Of a stretch of DNA of 64,000 nucleotides, positions 1 to 8,228 are shown piece after piece. The stretch is from assembly GCF_016755875.1 (NCBI RefSeq), contig NZ_BNED01000005.1:5594001-5658000 (forward strand), read 5' to 3'. The notes beneath the pieces are model-generated. The model saw only the letters and a list, made by a program, of their open reading frames with translations, was not told the DNA's origin and made no database searches. The DNA is from Streptomyces spororaveus (GTDB taxonomy: Bacteria > Actinomycetota > Actinomycetes > Streptomycetales > Streptomycetaceae). A program made the translations under genes and the position numbers. Each line of letters begins with the position of its first letter. Position 1 is the first letter of the stretch.

Positions 1-528
1 GTCCTCAACGCGTCGTACGAGCCCCTCGGCGTCGTACCGCTCCGCCGCGCGCTCATCCTCGTCCTGGAGAACAAAGCGGTCTCCCTGGAGGAATCCGGCG
101 CCTATCTGCACAGCGCGACCAGGGTCGTCCCCGCGCCCAGCGTGGTACGGCTCAAGCGCTTCGTGCGGGTCCCCTACCGGGGGCCCGTTCCGCTCACCCG
201 GCGCGCACTGTTCGCGCGGGACGGCGGTCGCTGCATGTACTGCGGCGCCGTCGCCACCAGCGTCGACCACGTCATTCCGCGCAGCCGGGGCGGCCAGCAC
301 GCCTGGGACAACGTCGTCGCCGCATGCCGCCGCTGCAACCACGTCAAAGCCGACCGGCACCTGGTCGACCTCGGCTGGCGCCTGCGTCACCAGCCGGCGC
401 CGCCGTCCGGGCTGGCGTGGCGGATCATCGGCACGGGGCACCGGGATCCGCGGTGGATGCCGTATCTCCAGCCGTACGGGGCCGAGGACGCGCTGGACCG
501 CATCGGCATCGGGGTCGCGGCCGGGTAG
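1..528 (+). CDS. HNH endonuclease family protein (5' end missing)
   Basis: The reading frame is open from the first base, so the gene begins upstream of the window; an internal GTG at 142 is not the true start. The visible 175 residues begin inside a conserved stretch with ASYEPLGVV. The HNH core follows: CMYCG (a CxxC zinc knuckle), then DHVIPRSRGG, which supplies the catalytic His, then CRRCN (the second CxxC) and the closing N and K residues. HNH proteins of this short stand-alone type are metal-dependent nucleases found in most actinobacteria, usually with no known partner. No restriction or phage gene is visible nearby, so the biological role is unknown. Confidence 0.85.
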   Translation, partial: VLNASYEPLGVVPLRRALILVLENKAVSLEESGAYLHSATRVVPAPSVVRLKRFVRVPYRGPVPLTRRALFARDGGRCMYCGAVATSVDHVIPRSRGGQHAWDNVVAACRRCNHVKADRHLVDLGWRLRHQPAPPSGLAWRIIGTGHRDPRWMPYLQPYGAEDALDRIGIGVAAG

Positions 529-592
529 CTCCGCCGCCGGGCCGCCGATTCCCTGCGGGGTGCGCCCGACGGGGACCTGCGGCCCGGCTTGA

Positions 593-640
593 CGGGGCTC
601 CGCCCCGGGCCCGGCGCCTCACACGCCGGCGGGGCCGGGG
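593..640. terminator. Hairpin-rich 3' region between convergent genes
   Basis: CGGGGC (593-598) pairs with GCCCCG (602-607), and CCGGCG (611-616) pairs with CGCCGG (624-629). The element sits between the 3' ends of the HNH gene and the minus-strand glycosidase. It resembles the intergenic element at 11052-11151. No U-tract follows, as is usual in Streptomyces. Confidence 0.5.
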
Positions 641-641
641 G

Positions 642-3600
642 TCACGGCGTGACCGCGTAGGCCTCCGCCGACCAGAGGGAGCAGCCGAACCGCGTCGCGC
701 GTGTGTCGCACGTGACACGGAGGAAGCGGGTGCCCGGGGCGTCCATGCGGAGGGACTCGCGACCGCCCCGGGAGCCGGTCACGGTGGCCGCCGGGCGCCA
801 GGTCACCCCGTCCGCGGAGGTCTCCACCCGGTAGGCCGACGGGTACGCGTCCTGCCAGTGCAGCTCCACGCGGCCCACCCGAGCCGGGGCGGGCAGCTCC
901 GCCTTCCACCACGCGCCGTCCACCGCCGGGGACGACCAGCGGGTGGCCGCCGAGCCGTCCACGGCCGCCGAGGCCGGGAAGCCCGAGGTCTCGTTCGCCG
1001 AGGAGCTCGCCCGCGCGGTGCGCAGCAGATCGGGGCCGCCGGTGCGCGGCACCGCACGCACCGTCAGGGTGCGTGACTCCCCGTCGAAGGTCACGGGCAC
1101 CTGGTAGCTGCCGGGCGGGGTGCCCGCGGCGACGCTGACCTCCAGCGGGATCGTCACCTGGCCGCCCCGCGGAGCCACCGCGGCCTGCGGAAGGCGGACC
1201 TCGATGCCCGCCGGCGGCCGCACCGACAGCGGCCCGCGGACCTCGCCCGGCCCCAGCGCGGACAGCTGCGCCGAGACCTGCCGCACGGCGCCGCCGATCT
1301 CGGCGTCGGTCGCGGCCCCGTCCGTCAGCTCGAAGCGGGCCCGCGGGCCGTCCCCGAACCACGGCACCACCTGGTGCACCGTGGGCGCGGACTCGGCCCC
1401 GGCCCAGGACAGCCGTACCGCGTCCGCGTTCAGCCCCGGCGTCTCCACCTGGGTCCAGCCCGATGCCGCGGCGCCGGCGACCTTGCGCCAGCCCTCGCCC
1501 GGTACGTGCGCCTCCACCACGGCGCCCCGCGCCCCGGCCGGGAGCGGGTCGGTCATCACCGTCACCGCCGACACCGGACGCGGGGCGTCCAGCCGTACGG
1601 TCCAGGCCTCCGTCTCCTTCGTCACCGTGCCGGTCTTGCGGGCGAGTCCGGTCCAGGCGTCGGCCTCGGCCACCGCCTTCGTCAGGAAGGGCTCCAGGAC
1701 GGCCTTGTCCACCCGGGCCGAGCCCGGCCGCGCCAGTGCCGCGCGCGCCTCGGTCAGCGCCCGGGAGGCCTGCCAGGCGGCCGCCCCGTCCCCGCGGGCC
1801 TGGGCCTGCAGGACGTCCACCGCCAGCTCGCCCGCCGTCCCGTACGCCGCCAGGCGCTCCAGCCAGGGTCCCGCCTCGCCCGCCAGGGCCGGGAGCCGGT
1901 TCTGTGCCTCGCGCAGGACCGTGAACGCCTTGCGCAGCTCGGCCCCGGCCGCCGGATCACCCGCCGCGCGGGCCTTCCAGAACTGCTCGACCAGCGGCTT
2001 CAGATAGGCGGACTCCTCCTGCTTGAGCCCGGACGACGCGGTGTTCCCGGCGAGCGCCGCCACCGCCTGGCGCGTGCGCGGGTCGGCGCCCGTCAGCTCC
2101 CGCACCGCCGCCGCCCAGGACTCGCCCGGCCGGTAGCCGCGCGGATTCCACGCGAAGTCCGCCGCCGTGAAGAGCGGGATCCGCGACAGGGTGCCCTGCG
2201 GCATCGCGTTGGCCAGCAGCGCCGCCGAACCGCCCGCCACCGCCGGCTCGCGGCCCGCGTACGGGCCGAGGAAGATCCGGCCCGGATCCCAGTCGTTCAC
2301 CGGATAGTTGTCCATGGTGATCAGCGGGTGCCCCAGGGCGGTGCGCGCCCCGGCCAGTTCCTTGCCCGTGATCGTGCGCGGCACCACGCCCACGCCCGTC
2401 CAGGCGACCTCCACCCGCGGGTCGAGCGCGCCCGCCAGGGCCGTCCGGTAGGTGGTGGCGCCCTCCTGGTAGTACTCCGTCGGCAGCAGCGACAGCGCGG
2501 GCGCGCCCGGGTACCGGGCGGCCAGGTGCGCCGCCAGTCCGCCCGCGACCTCCGCGTGCGCCTTCGCGGCCGCCGCCGGGCCCTTCCCGTACCGGTCCCG
2601 GTCGGCCCGGCAGCCCCATTCGGTGTAGCTGACGTCCTGGAACTGCACCTGGAAGGCGCGGAAGCCGAGGTCCCACATCGCGTCCAGCTTGCGGGCGAGC
2701 GCCGCCCGGTCGGCCTCCGAGGACAGGCACATCGACTGCCCGGGAGTCACCGCCCAGGCCAGGACGACCTGGTTGGCGCGGGCCCGTTCGGCCAGCGCGC
2801 GGAATTCCGCCTGCTGCTCCGCCGGGTAGTCCTGGCGCCAGCCCGTCGTGCGGTACGGGTCGTCGCCGGGCGCTATGAGCAGCCGGTTCTGCTTGGTGCG
2901 GCCCATGAAGTCCAGTTGGTCGAGGCGCTGTTCCTGGGTCCACGGCTGGCCGTAGAAGCCCTCGGTGATCCCGCGCACCGGGGCGGCCGGCCAGTCCCGG
3001 ACGACTACTCCGGGCATCTTCCCGCCGCTCGCCGCCAGGAGTTGCCGCAGTGTCTGCGCCGCGTGGAAGAGCCCTTCCCCGCCTATGCCGACCAGCGCGA
3101 TCGTGTCCCGGCCGGCGTGGTGGCCCGCGGCCAGCCGGTAGCCCCCGGCCGGCAGGTCCGCCGGCGCGGCCGAGCCCAGCGCCCGCAGCGCTTCCTCCGC
3201 GTCCGCGCCCTGGAGCCGTACGACGGTGCCCCGTGCGGGCAGCGGAGCACCGGGGGCCGGCTGGTGGACGGTCCGTACGCCCGCTCCGCGCAGGGCGTCC
3301 CGCACCACCCGGACGGCGTACGGATCGGCGTCGGCCGCCGCGACGAGTACGGCCTCGGTGCCCAGGTGCAGCTCGCGCGCCGGGTCGGCGGCCATGGACT
3401 GCGGCCGGGGCCACACGGCGGGCCCCTCGGTGACCGCGCGGGGGGTGTCGGCTCCCGGGTCGAGCACCGGCCCGGCCACGGCCGCGGCGGGGGTGGCTCC
3501 GGAATTGCCTCCGGACGCGGGTCTGTCCGGTGTGGTGGGCGCCGCGAAGACCCCGGGTGGTGCGGAGGACACGGCTCCGCCGAGCAGCGTGCCGATCACC

Positions 3601-3644
3601 GCCACAGCGGCGGCGGTGTTCCGCCTCCTGCCCCTGAGCTGCAC
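642..3644 (-). CDS. Secreted GH84-like beta-N-acetylglucosaminidase/hyaluronidase-type protein with NEW3 and F5/8C domains
   Basis: 1000 residues. The GTG start at 3644 is chosen because AAGGAGG lies five bases upstream; an in-frame start 19 codons earlier has no such site. Domains in order: signal peptide (about 1-34), an N-terminal alpha/beta domain (about 75-220), a GH84-type barrel opening with ITEGFYGQPW (226-235), a helical region, a NEW3-like beta domain (about 700-830) and a C-terminal F5/8C (CBM32-like) carbohydrate-binding domain. GH84 enzymes remove N-acetylglucosamine by substrate-assisted catalysis using two adjacent Asp residues. Here the matching site reads QFQDV, with Gln336 in place of the first Asp, so activity is uncertain. 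It is likely extracellular. Confidence 0.8.
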   Translation of the reverse strand: MQLRGRRRNTAAAVAVIGTLLGGAVSSAPPGVFAAPTTPDRPASGGNSGATPAAAVAGPVLDPGADTPRAVTEGPAVWPRPQSMAADPARELHLGTEAVLVAAADADPYAVRVVRDALRGAGVRTVHQPAPGAPLPARGTVVRLQGADAEEALRALGSAAPADLPAGGYRLAAGHHAGRDTIALVGIGGEGLFHAAQTLRQLLAASGGKMPGVVVRDWPAAPVRGITEGFYGQPWTQEQRLDQLDFMGRTKQNRLLIAPGDDPYRTTGWRQDYPAEQQAEFRALAERARANQVVLAWAVTPGQSMCLSSEADRAALARKLDAMWDLGFRAFQVQFQDVSYTEWGCRADRDRYGKGPAAAAKAHAEVAGGLAAHLAARYPGAPALSLLPTEYYQEGATTYRTALAGALDPRVEVAWTGVGVVPRTITGKELAGARTALGHPLITMDNYPVNDWDPGRIFLGPYAGREPAVAGGSAALLANAMPQGTLSRIPLFTAADFAWNPRGYRPGESWAAAVRELTGADPRTRQAVAALAGNTASSGLKQEESAYLKPLVEQFWKARAAGDPAAGAELRKAFTVLREAQNRLPALAGEAGPWLERLAAYGTAGELAVDVLQAQARGDGAAAWQASRALTEARAALARPGSARVDKAVLEPFLTKAVAEADAWTGLARKTGTVTKETEAWTVRLDAPRPVSAVTVMTDPLPAGARGAVVEAHVPGEGWRKVAGAAASGWTQVETPGLNADAVRLSWAGAESAPTVHQVVPWFGDGPRARFELTDGAATDAEIGGAVRQVSAQLSALGPGEVRGPLSVRPPAGIEVRLPQAAVAPRGGQVTIPLEVSVAAGTPPGSYQVPVTFDGESRTLTVRAVPRTGGPDLLRTARASSSANETSGFPASAAVDGSAATRWSSPAVDGAWWKAELPAPARVGRVELHWQDAYPSAYRVETSADGVTWRPAATVTGSRGGRESLRMDAPGTRFLRVTCDTRATRFGCSLWSAEAYAVTP

Positions 3645-3888
3645 AGAGCCTCCTTGTCCCGAGACGTCCCCCACTCGTACGAATGAGCCTGAGCCCACCA
3701 TCCGTGCGGCTGGGGTGTCAATGTGGATGGGTGATCTGCCCCGGATATGGCAGGAATGCGGTGCCTCCGAGTGGGTATGGACGCGGTGTTCCCCGGCGGC
3801 GTCCCACCCTCGTGAACCACCCTTGTGCCCCAGTCTTCTGACTCATCCTCATGCCCTCATGCCCACCCGCACGAAGGAGCGCCCGCAG

Positions 3889-5886
3889 ATGGACGACCTG
3901 GCCCGGCTCGCTGCCCAGTACGGCGTCGCCACCGACTACCGGCCCGCCCCGGACGTCACCGTCCCGGTACCGGCGACCACCGTCAAGGCGGTCCTCGGAC
4001 TGCTGGGGGCGGTCACCGACGACGCGGCGAGCATCCGGGTCCTCGCCGAGTCCGCCGCCCGGGAGGCGGCCGGGCGGCTGCTGCCGCCCACGGTGGTGCT
4101 CTGGCGGGGGGAACGGGTGGCTCCGGAGCCCGTCGGGCTGCCCCCGGGCACCCGGGTGCGCGTGGTGGCGGAGGAGACAGGAGAGGTGCTCGAGTGGGGC
4201 CCCGCACTGCCGCTGGGCGTCCACCGGCTCACCGCCGAGGCACCCGACGGGCGCAGCGCCGAGGCCACCCTGGTCGTGGCCCCGGAGCGGGCCCCGGCCG
4301 CGCCCGAGCGGGCGCACGGACTGCTCGTCCAGCTCTACTCCCTGCTCTCCGAGCGCTCCTGGGGCATGGGCGACCTCGGCGACCTCGCGGAGCTCGCCCG
4401 CTGGGCGGGCCGGACGCACGGCGCCGGGTTCATCCAGGTCAACCCGCTGCACGCGGCGGTGCCCGGGGCCCCGACCGATCCTTCCCCGTACCGGCCGTCC
4501 TCGCGGCGCTTCCCGGACCCGGTCCACCTGAGGATCGAGGACGTCCCCGAATACGCCGACTGCCCCGACCGCCGGGCCCTCGACGCGCTCGCCGCCCGCG
4601 GCGGGGAACTGCGCCGCCAGGTCCTGGAGAAGGGCGCGCTGATCGACCGTGACGCCGTCTGGGAGCTCAAGCGGGCCGCCCTGGAGCTGCTGTACGCCGT
4701 CCCGCGCACGCCCGAACGCGAAGCCGCCTACCGGGCCTTCTGCGCCGAACAGGGCGCTCCGCTGGACGTGCACGCCGTCTGGTGCGCCGGACACGCGGGG
4801 GAGGAGGGCCTGGAGGAGCGGGCCGATTTCCACCGCTGGCTGGTCTGGCTGACGGACGGCCAGCTCGCCGCCGCCCAGCGGGCCGCCCGCGAGGCCGGCA
4901 TGACGGTCGGCATCGTCCACGACCTCGCCGTCGGAGTGCACCCGCAGGGTTCCGACGTCTTCGGATCACCCTGCTACGCCCCGCACATCTCGGTCGGCGC
5001 GCCCCCGGACGCCTTCAACGCGCGCGGCCAGGACTGGGGACTGCCGCCGTGGCGCCCGGACGTGCTGGCCGCCACCGGGTACGCCCCCTTCCGGTCCCTG
5101 CTGCGCGGGGTGTTCCGCTACGCGGGCGCCCTGCGCATCGACCACGTGATGGGCCTGTTCCGGCTCTGGTGGATCCCGGAGGGGACCCCGCCCGCGGAGG
5201 GCGCGTACGTCAGCTACGACGGCGAGGCCATGCTGGCGATCCTGGTCCTGGAGGCCCACCGCGCGGGCGCGCTCGTCATCGGAGAGGACCTCGGGACAGT
5301 GGAGCCGCGGGTCCGTCAGGAGCTGGCCCGGCGCGGGGTGCTCGGTACCTCGGTGCTCTGGTTCGAGCGGGACTGGGACGGCAGCGGGGACCCGCTGCCG
5401 TCCCAGTCCTGGCGGGCCGACTGCCTGGCCACCGTCACCACGCACGACCTGCCGCCCACGGCCGCCAAACTCGCCGGGGGCCATGTGGAACTGCGCGACC
5501 GGCTGGGCCTGCTGACCCGTCCGGCCGAGCTGGAGCGTGCCGAGGACGCCGCCGACACCGCCGAGTGGCTGGAGCTGCTGGACGGGCTGGGTCTGGACAC
5601 CAAGGGCGAGGAGGCCGCCGTACGGGCCCTGTACACCTTCCTGCTGCGCACCCCCGCGCGGCTGGTCGGCGTATGGCTGCCGGACGCGGTGGGGGACCGG
5701 CGGCCGCAGAACCTGCCGGGCACCTGGGACCAGTACCCCAATTGGCGGCTGCCGGTCGCCGATGCCGCGGGGCGGCCGTTGACCCTGGAGGAGCTGGTGT
5801 CCTCGCCCCGGGCGAACGCCCTGCTGAGCGCGGTGGGGGAGGGTGCGCGACCCCGTACGGCACCCCCGGGCGCGCGCCCCGTTTAG
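3889..5886 (+). CDS. malQ: 4-alpha-glucanotransferase (amylomaltase, GH77)
   Basis: 665 residues. The start at 3889 has AAGGAG ten bases upstream (3873-3878); an in-frame ATG at 3859 lacks one. MalQ transfers alpha-1,4-glucan segments between maltodextrins in the cytoplasm. An N-terminal actinobacterial extension (about 1-140) precedes the GH77 barrel, which starts near LYSLLSERSWGMGDLGDL. Catalytic signatures are LRIDHVMG (nucleophile Asp), GEDLGTV (acid/base Glu) and TTHDLPPTAAKLAG (third Asp). The final strand contains NLPGTWDQYPNWR, a diagnostic GH77 motif. The gene stands alone on this strand, divergent from the GH84 gene, and there is no maltose operon beside it. Confidence 0.95.
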   Translation: MDDLARLAAQYGVATDYRPAPDVTVPVPATTVKAVLGLLGAVTDDAASIRVLAESAAREAAGRLLPPTVVLWRGERVAPEPVGLPPGTRVRVVAEETGEVLEWGPALPLGVHRLTAEAPDGRSAEATLVVAPERAPAAPERAHGLLVQLYSLLSERSWGMGDLGDLAELARWAGRTHGAGFIQVNPLHAAVPGAPTDPSPYRPSSRRFPDPVHLRIEDVPEYADCPDRRALDALAARGGELRRQVLEKGALIDRDAVWELKRAALELLYAVPRTPEREAAYRAFCAEQGAPLDVHAVWCAGHAGEEGLEERADFHRWLVWLTDGQLAAAQRAAREAGMTVGIVHDLAVGVHPQGSDVFGSPCYAPHISVGAPPDAFNARGQDWGLPPWRPDVLAATGYAPFRSLLRGVFRYAGALRIDHVMGLFRLWWIPEGTPPAEGAYVSYDGEAMLAILVLEAHRAGALVIGEDLGTVEPRVRQELARRGVLGTSVLWFERDWDGSGDPLPSQSWRADCLATVTTHDLPPTAAKLAGGHVELRDRLGLLTRPAELERAEDAADTAEWLELLDGLGLDTKGEEAAVRALYTFLLRTPARLVGVWLPDAVGDRRPQNLPGTWDQYPNWRLPVADAAGRPLTLEELVSSPRANALLSAVGEGARPRTAPPGARPV

Positions 5887-5894
5887 GTGTTCGC

Positions 5895-5900
5895 TACGTT
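5895..5900 (+). promoter_or_regulatory. Candidate -10 box of a leaderless promoter
   Basis: TACGTT ends six bases before the GTG at 5907, which has no ribosome binding site. This spacing fits transcription starting at the initiation codon. Confidence 0.45.
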
Positions 5901-5906
5901 TGCACC

Positions 5907-6146
5907 GTGGACAAGAAGAACGCTCTGCGCGCCGGCGCCGTCACGGCCGGAACCGCGCTGATGATGCTGCTGATGACGTCTCCCGCTCTCGCGCTCACCC
6001 GCGACGACGGTGACGACCCGGGCCCGGGCCTGAGCATTGGCGAGACCGTCGGCCTGTACGTGGTCACGCCCCTGGTGATCTTCCTGGTCATCCTGGGTCT
6101 CGTGATGGTCCTCGACAAGTCGGACAAGAAGCAGAAGCAGGCCTGA
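5907..6146 (+). CDS. Small conserved membrane protein
   Basis: 79 residues starting at a GTG. The N-terminus (KKNALRAGAV) is basic and leads into a hydrophobic segment ending in SPALALT that looks like a signal peptide. A short acidic stretch (DDGDDPGPG) follows, then one strong transmembrane helix (GLYVVTPLVIFLVILGLVMV) and a lysine-rich tail (DKSDKKQKQA). The likely topology is exported N-terminal segment, membrane anchor and cytoplasmic basic tail. The gene begins 20 bases after malQ with its own -10-like box and no Shine-Dalgarno sequence, suggesting a leaderless transcript. Function is unknown and I do not recognise a named family. Confidence 0.75.
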   Translation: MDKKNALRAGAVTAGTALMMLLMTSPALALTRDDGDDPGPGLSIGETVGLYVVTPLVIFLVILGLVMVLDKSDKKQKQA

Positions 6147-6150
6147 TCCG

Positions 6151-6242
6151 TCCCGACCCCGCGGGGTCGGGAGCAGCAGACCTTCCCGGGCGCCGGGGGT
6201 CCGCACCGCCGATTCGATTCGGCCGTGCGACGACCCCCGGCG
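6151..6242. terminator. Two consecutive hairpins between convergent genes
   Basis: A perfect 22-base palindrome (6151-6172, half-site TCCCGACCCCG) is followed by CGCCGGGGGTC (6191-6201) pairing with GACCCCCGGCG (6232-6242). The second loop holds a further GCCGA/TCGGC stem (6208-6212 and 6219-6223). The hairpins separate the small membrane protein gene from the MarR gene and could end transcription from both sides. Confidence 0.75.
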
Positions 6243-6255
6243 CCTTGGCGTGTCC

Positions 6256-6747
6256 TCAGACGCCGGCCAGGAGCCGGCGGAGCAGGCCGGTGAGCACGGC
6301 GACCTCGTCGTCGGTCAGCCCGGTGAGCGCGGCGCGCTGTACTTCCAGACCGGCGCCGACGGCCTCGTCGATGAGCGCGAGGCCGCGCTCGGTGATCGTC
6401 ACCTGGAGCCCCCGCCGATCGTGCGGATCGGGCTTGCGGCAGAGCAGCCCGGCCTTCTCCAGCTTGTCCAGACGCCCGGTCATGCCGCCCGTGGTGAGCA
6501 TGAGGGTGGCCGACAGCTGCCGGGGCGAGAGCGTGTACGGCTCCCCCGACCGGCGCAGGGTGGCCACGACGTCGAATTCGCCGCGCGAGATACCGAAGCG
6601 CGCGTAGCACTGGTCCATCGCGTCGCCCATGGTCCTGGCGATCCGGTAGATGCGCCCGAAGACGGCCATGGGAGCCGTCTCCAGATCGGGGCGCACGGCG
6701 AACCACTGGTCCGTGATCGCGTCCACCGCGTCCTTGTCGTCACTCAT
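6256..6747 (-). CDS. MarR-family transcriptional regulator
   Basis: 163 residues from the ATG at 6747 (MSDDKDAVD); a longer frame to 6783 adds twelve unconserved residues. It has the MarR winged-helix layout: helix 1-2 dimerisation region, the DNA-binding part around FDVVATLRRSG and LSATLMLTTGGMTGRLDKLEKAGL, the wing with RRGLQVTITERG, and a C-terminal dimerisation helix. MarR proteins usually repress a divergent gene and release DNA when they bind a small ligand. The divergent neighbour is an MFS transporter and a perfect palindrome lies between them, so this is probably the repressor of that transporter. The ligand is unknown. Confidence 0.92.
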   Translation of the reverse strand: MSDDKDAVDAITDQWFAVRPDLETAPMAVFGRIYRIARTMGDAMDQCYARFGISRGEFDVVATLRRSGEPYTLSPRQLSATLMLTTGGMTGRLDKLEKAGLLCRKPDPHDRRGLQVTITERGLALIDEAVGAGLEVQRAALTGLTDDEVAVLTGLLRRLLAGV

Positions 6748-6792
6748 GTGCGCAGTATCCGGCTTCCCGAAGATCGTTCGCAAGAAAGTTGC

Positions 6793-6820
6793 TTGACGAT
6801 AAGTAGCTTAACGGTAAGCT
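6793..6820 (+). promoter_or_regulatory. Candidate promoter of the MFS gene
   Basis: TTGACG (6793-6798) and TAAGCT (6815-6820) are separated by 16 bases. The -10 box lies inside the right arm of the palindrome at 6800-6825, so a bound repressor would block RNA polymerase. Confidence 0.6.
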
Positions 6821-6825
6821 ACTTA
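6800..6825. promoter_or_regulatory. Probable MarR operator (perfect inverted repeat)
   Basis: TAAGTAGCTTA (6800-6810) and its exact reverse complement TAAGCTACTTA (6815-6825) are separated by ACGG. A related half-site, AAGTTGCTTGACG (6786-6798), lies just upstream and matches AAGTAGCTTAACG (6801-6813) at 11 of 13 positions. The region is AT-rich compared with its surroundings. Confidence 0.8.
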
Positions 6826-6852
6826 CCAGCTACCGAATCTGGGGGAGAGGTC

Positions 6853-8169
6853 ATGGCGCTGTTCATGAGGAAGACGGCCGTATCAGGGGAAGCGAAGGTC
6901 GCGGGGGAGCGGTCGCTGCTCCTCGGAATCGGCATCAGCGCGGTCGGGATCGGTATGTACGTCCCCTTCTCGCTGGTCTTCTTCCACCACGTCACCGGCC
7001 TCTCCCTCACCGTCGTCGGCCTGGTCATGACGGTCACCGGGCTCGCCGGACTGGCATTCATGCCGCTCGCCGGCACGGCCGTCGACCGGTTCGGCGCCAA
7101 GCGGGTCAACCTGGTGCTCTACGGGACACGGGCGCTCGGCTTCGCCCTCTACCCCTTCGCGAGCTCCCTGCCCGCCTTCGCGGCCGTCGCCCTCGTCACC
7201 GCCCTCGCCGACCGGTCCTTCTCCGTCGTCCAGCAGTCCCTGATCGGCGAGGTGGCGCGGGGCGCCGCCCGCGACCGGCTCCAGGCGTCCACCCGGGCCC
7301 TGCAGAACGCCGGGATGGGCGCGGGCGCCCTGCTGGTCTCCGGGGTACTGGCCCTGTGGGGCACCGGCGGATTCACCTACACCGCCTGGGGCAACTCCCT
7401 CGCCTTCGCCCTCGCCGGACTGCTCGTCAGCCGGGTCCGGGCGGTCCGGGAGGTCCCGGCGGCCGGCGCGGCAGGCGCCACGGCCACCGGATCCGCCGGG
7501 TACCGGACGGTCCTGCGCGACCGGCCCTTCCTCGGCCTCACCGCCGCCAACTTCCTCACCGCGCTGGGCTACTCCGCCCTCTCCGTCCTCTTCCCGCTCT
7601 ACCTCTCCACCTGGCTGGCGGCCCCCGACTCCCTCACCGGAGCCGCCTTCACCGTCAACACCGTGCTGTGCGCGGGGATCGGCGTACTGATCGCGGGCCG
7701 GGTCCGCCGCTCCGGCGCCCGCCGCACCCGCTCGGCCGCGCTCGGCGCCCTGCTCTTCGTCGCCGCCTTCGCCGGGCAGATCGTGCTCGGCACGGTGCGC
7801 CCCGGCCGGACCGCCACCCTGATCGCCCTGCTGGTCATCGTCGTCGTCTACACCCTCGGCGAGCTCGTCCACAGCCCCTCCGGCGGCGCCCTGTCGGTCT
7901 CCGCCGCCCCCGAGGCCGTCCGCGGCCGCTACCTGGCCACCTACCAGCTGTCCTACTCGCTGGCCGGTGCCCTCGCCCCCTCCCTGTTCACCGTCCTGCT
8001 CGCCGTCGACGGCCGCCTGCCCTGGGCCGTCCTGGCCGTCGCGGCCCTCGGCGCCGCCCTGGCGCTGCTCCGCCTGGAGCGGCACCTGCCGGCCGGGGCC
8101 GTGCACGCCGAGCCCCCGGTGGTCCGCGAGGCCGCCGGTGCGCCGGTCGCCGTGACCGCCGCCGCCTGA
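6853..8169 (+). CDS. MFS transporter (probable efflux)
   Basis: 438 residues with about twelve hydrophobic segments. The ATG at 6853 follows GGGGGAGAGG (6841-6850). The major-facilitator loop 2-3 signature is recognisable as GTAVDRFGAKRVNL, and the protein is in the usual 400-450 residue range. The first half contains GMYVPFSLVFFHHVTGLSLTVVG, written here in pieces: GMYVPFSLVF then FHHVTGLSL. It would sit in the plasma membrane and use the proton gradient. It is divergent from a MarR regulator with a shared operator, a typical drug or metabolite efflux arrangement, and is followed after 59 bases by two EamA transporter genes. Substrate cannot be told from sequence. Confidence 0.9.
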   Translation: MALFMRKTAVSGEAKVAGERSLLLGIGISAVGIGMYVPFSLVFFHHVTGLSLTVVGLVMTVTGLAGLAFMPLAGTAVDRFGAKRVNLVLYGTRALGFALYPFASSLPAFAAVALVTALADRSFSVVQQSLIGEVARGAARDRLQASTRALQNAGMGAGALLVSGVLALWGTGGFTYTAWGNSLAFALAGLLVSRVRAVREVPAAGAAGATATGSAGYRTVLRDRPFLGLTAANFLTALGYSALSVLFPLYLSTWLAAPDSLTGAAFTVNTVLCAGIGVLIAGRVRRSGARRTRSAALGALLFVAAFAGQIVLGTVRPGRTATLIALLVIVVVYTLGELVHSPSGGALSVSAAPEAVRGRYLATYQLSYSLAGALAPSLFTVLLAVDGRLPWAVLAVAALGAALALLRLERHLPAGAVHAEPPVVREAAGAPVAVTAAA

Positions 8170-8228
8170 GCCCTGCCCGGCCCGCCCCCTGCCTCCGCTT
8201 CCTCTTCTCGATCCAGGAGCCACCCGCC

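Noticed and set aside
1374..3686. 770-codon plus-strand frame opposite the GH84-like gene
   Set aside because: Its composition is Arg/Ala/Gly/Pro-rich and featureless, whereas the minus strand carries recognisable carbohydrate-active domains and a matched ribosome site.
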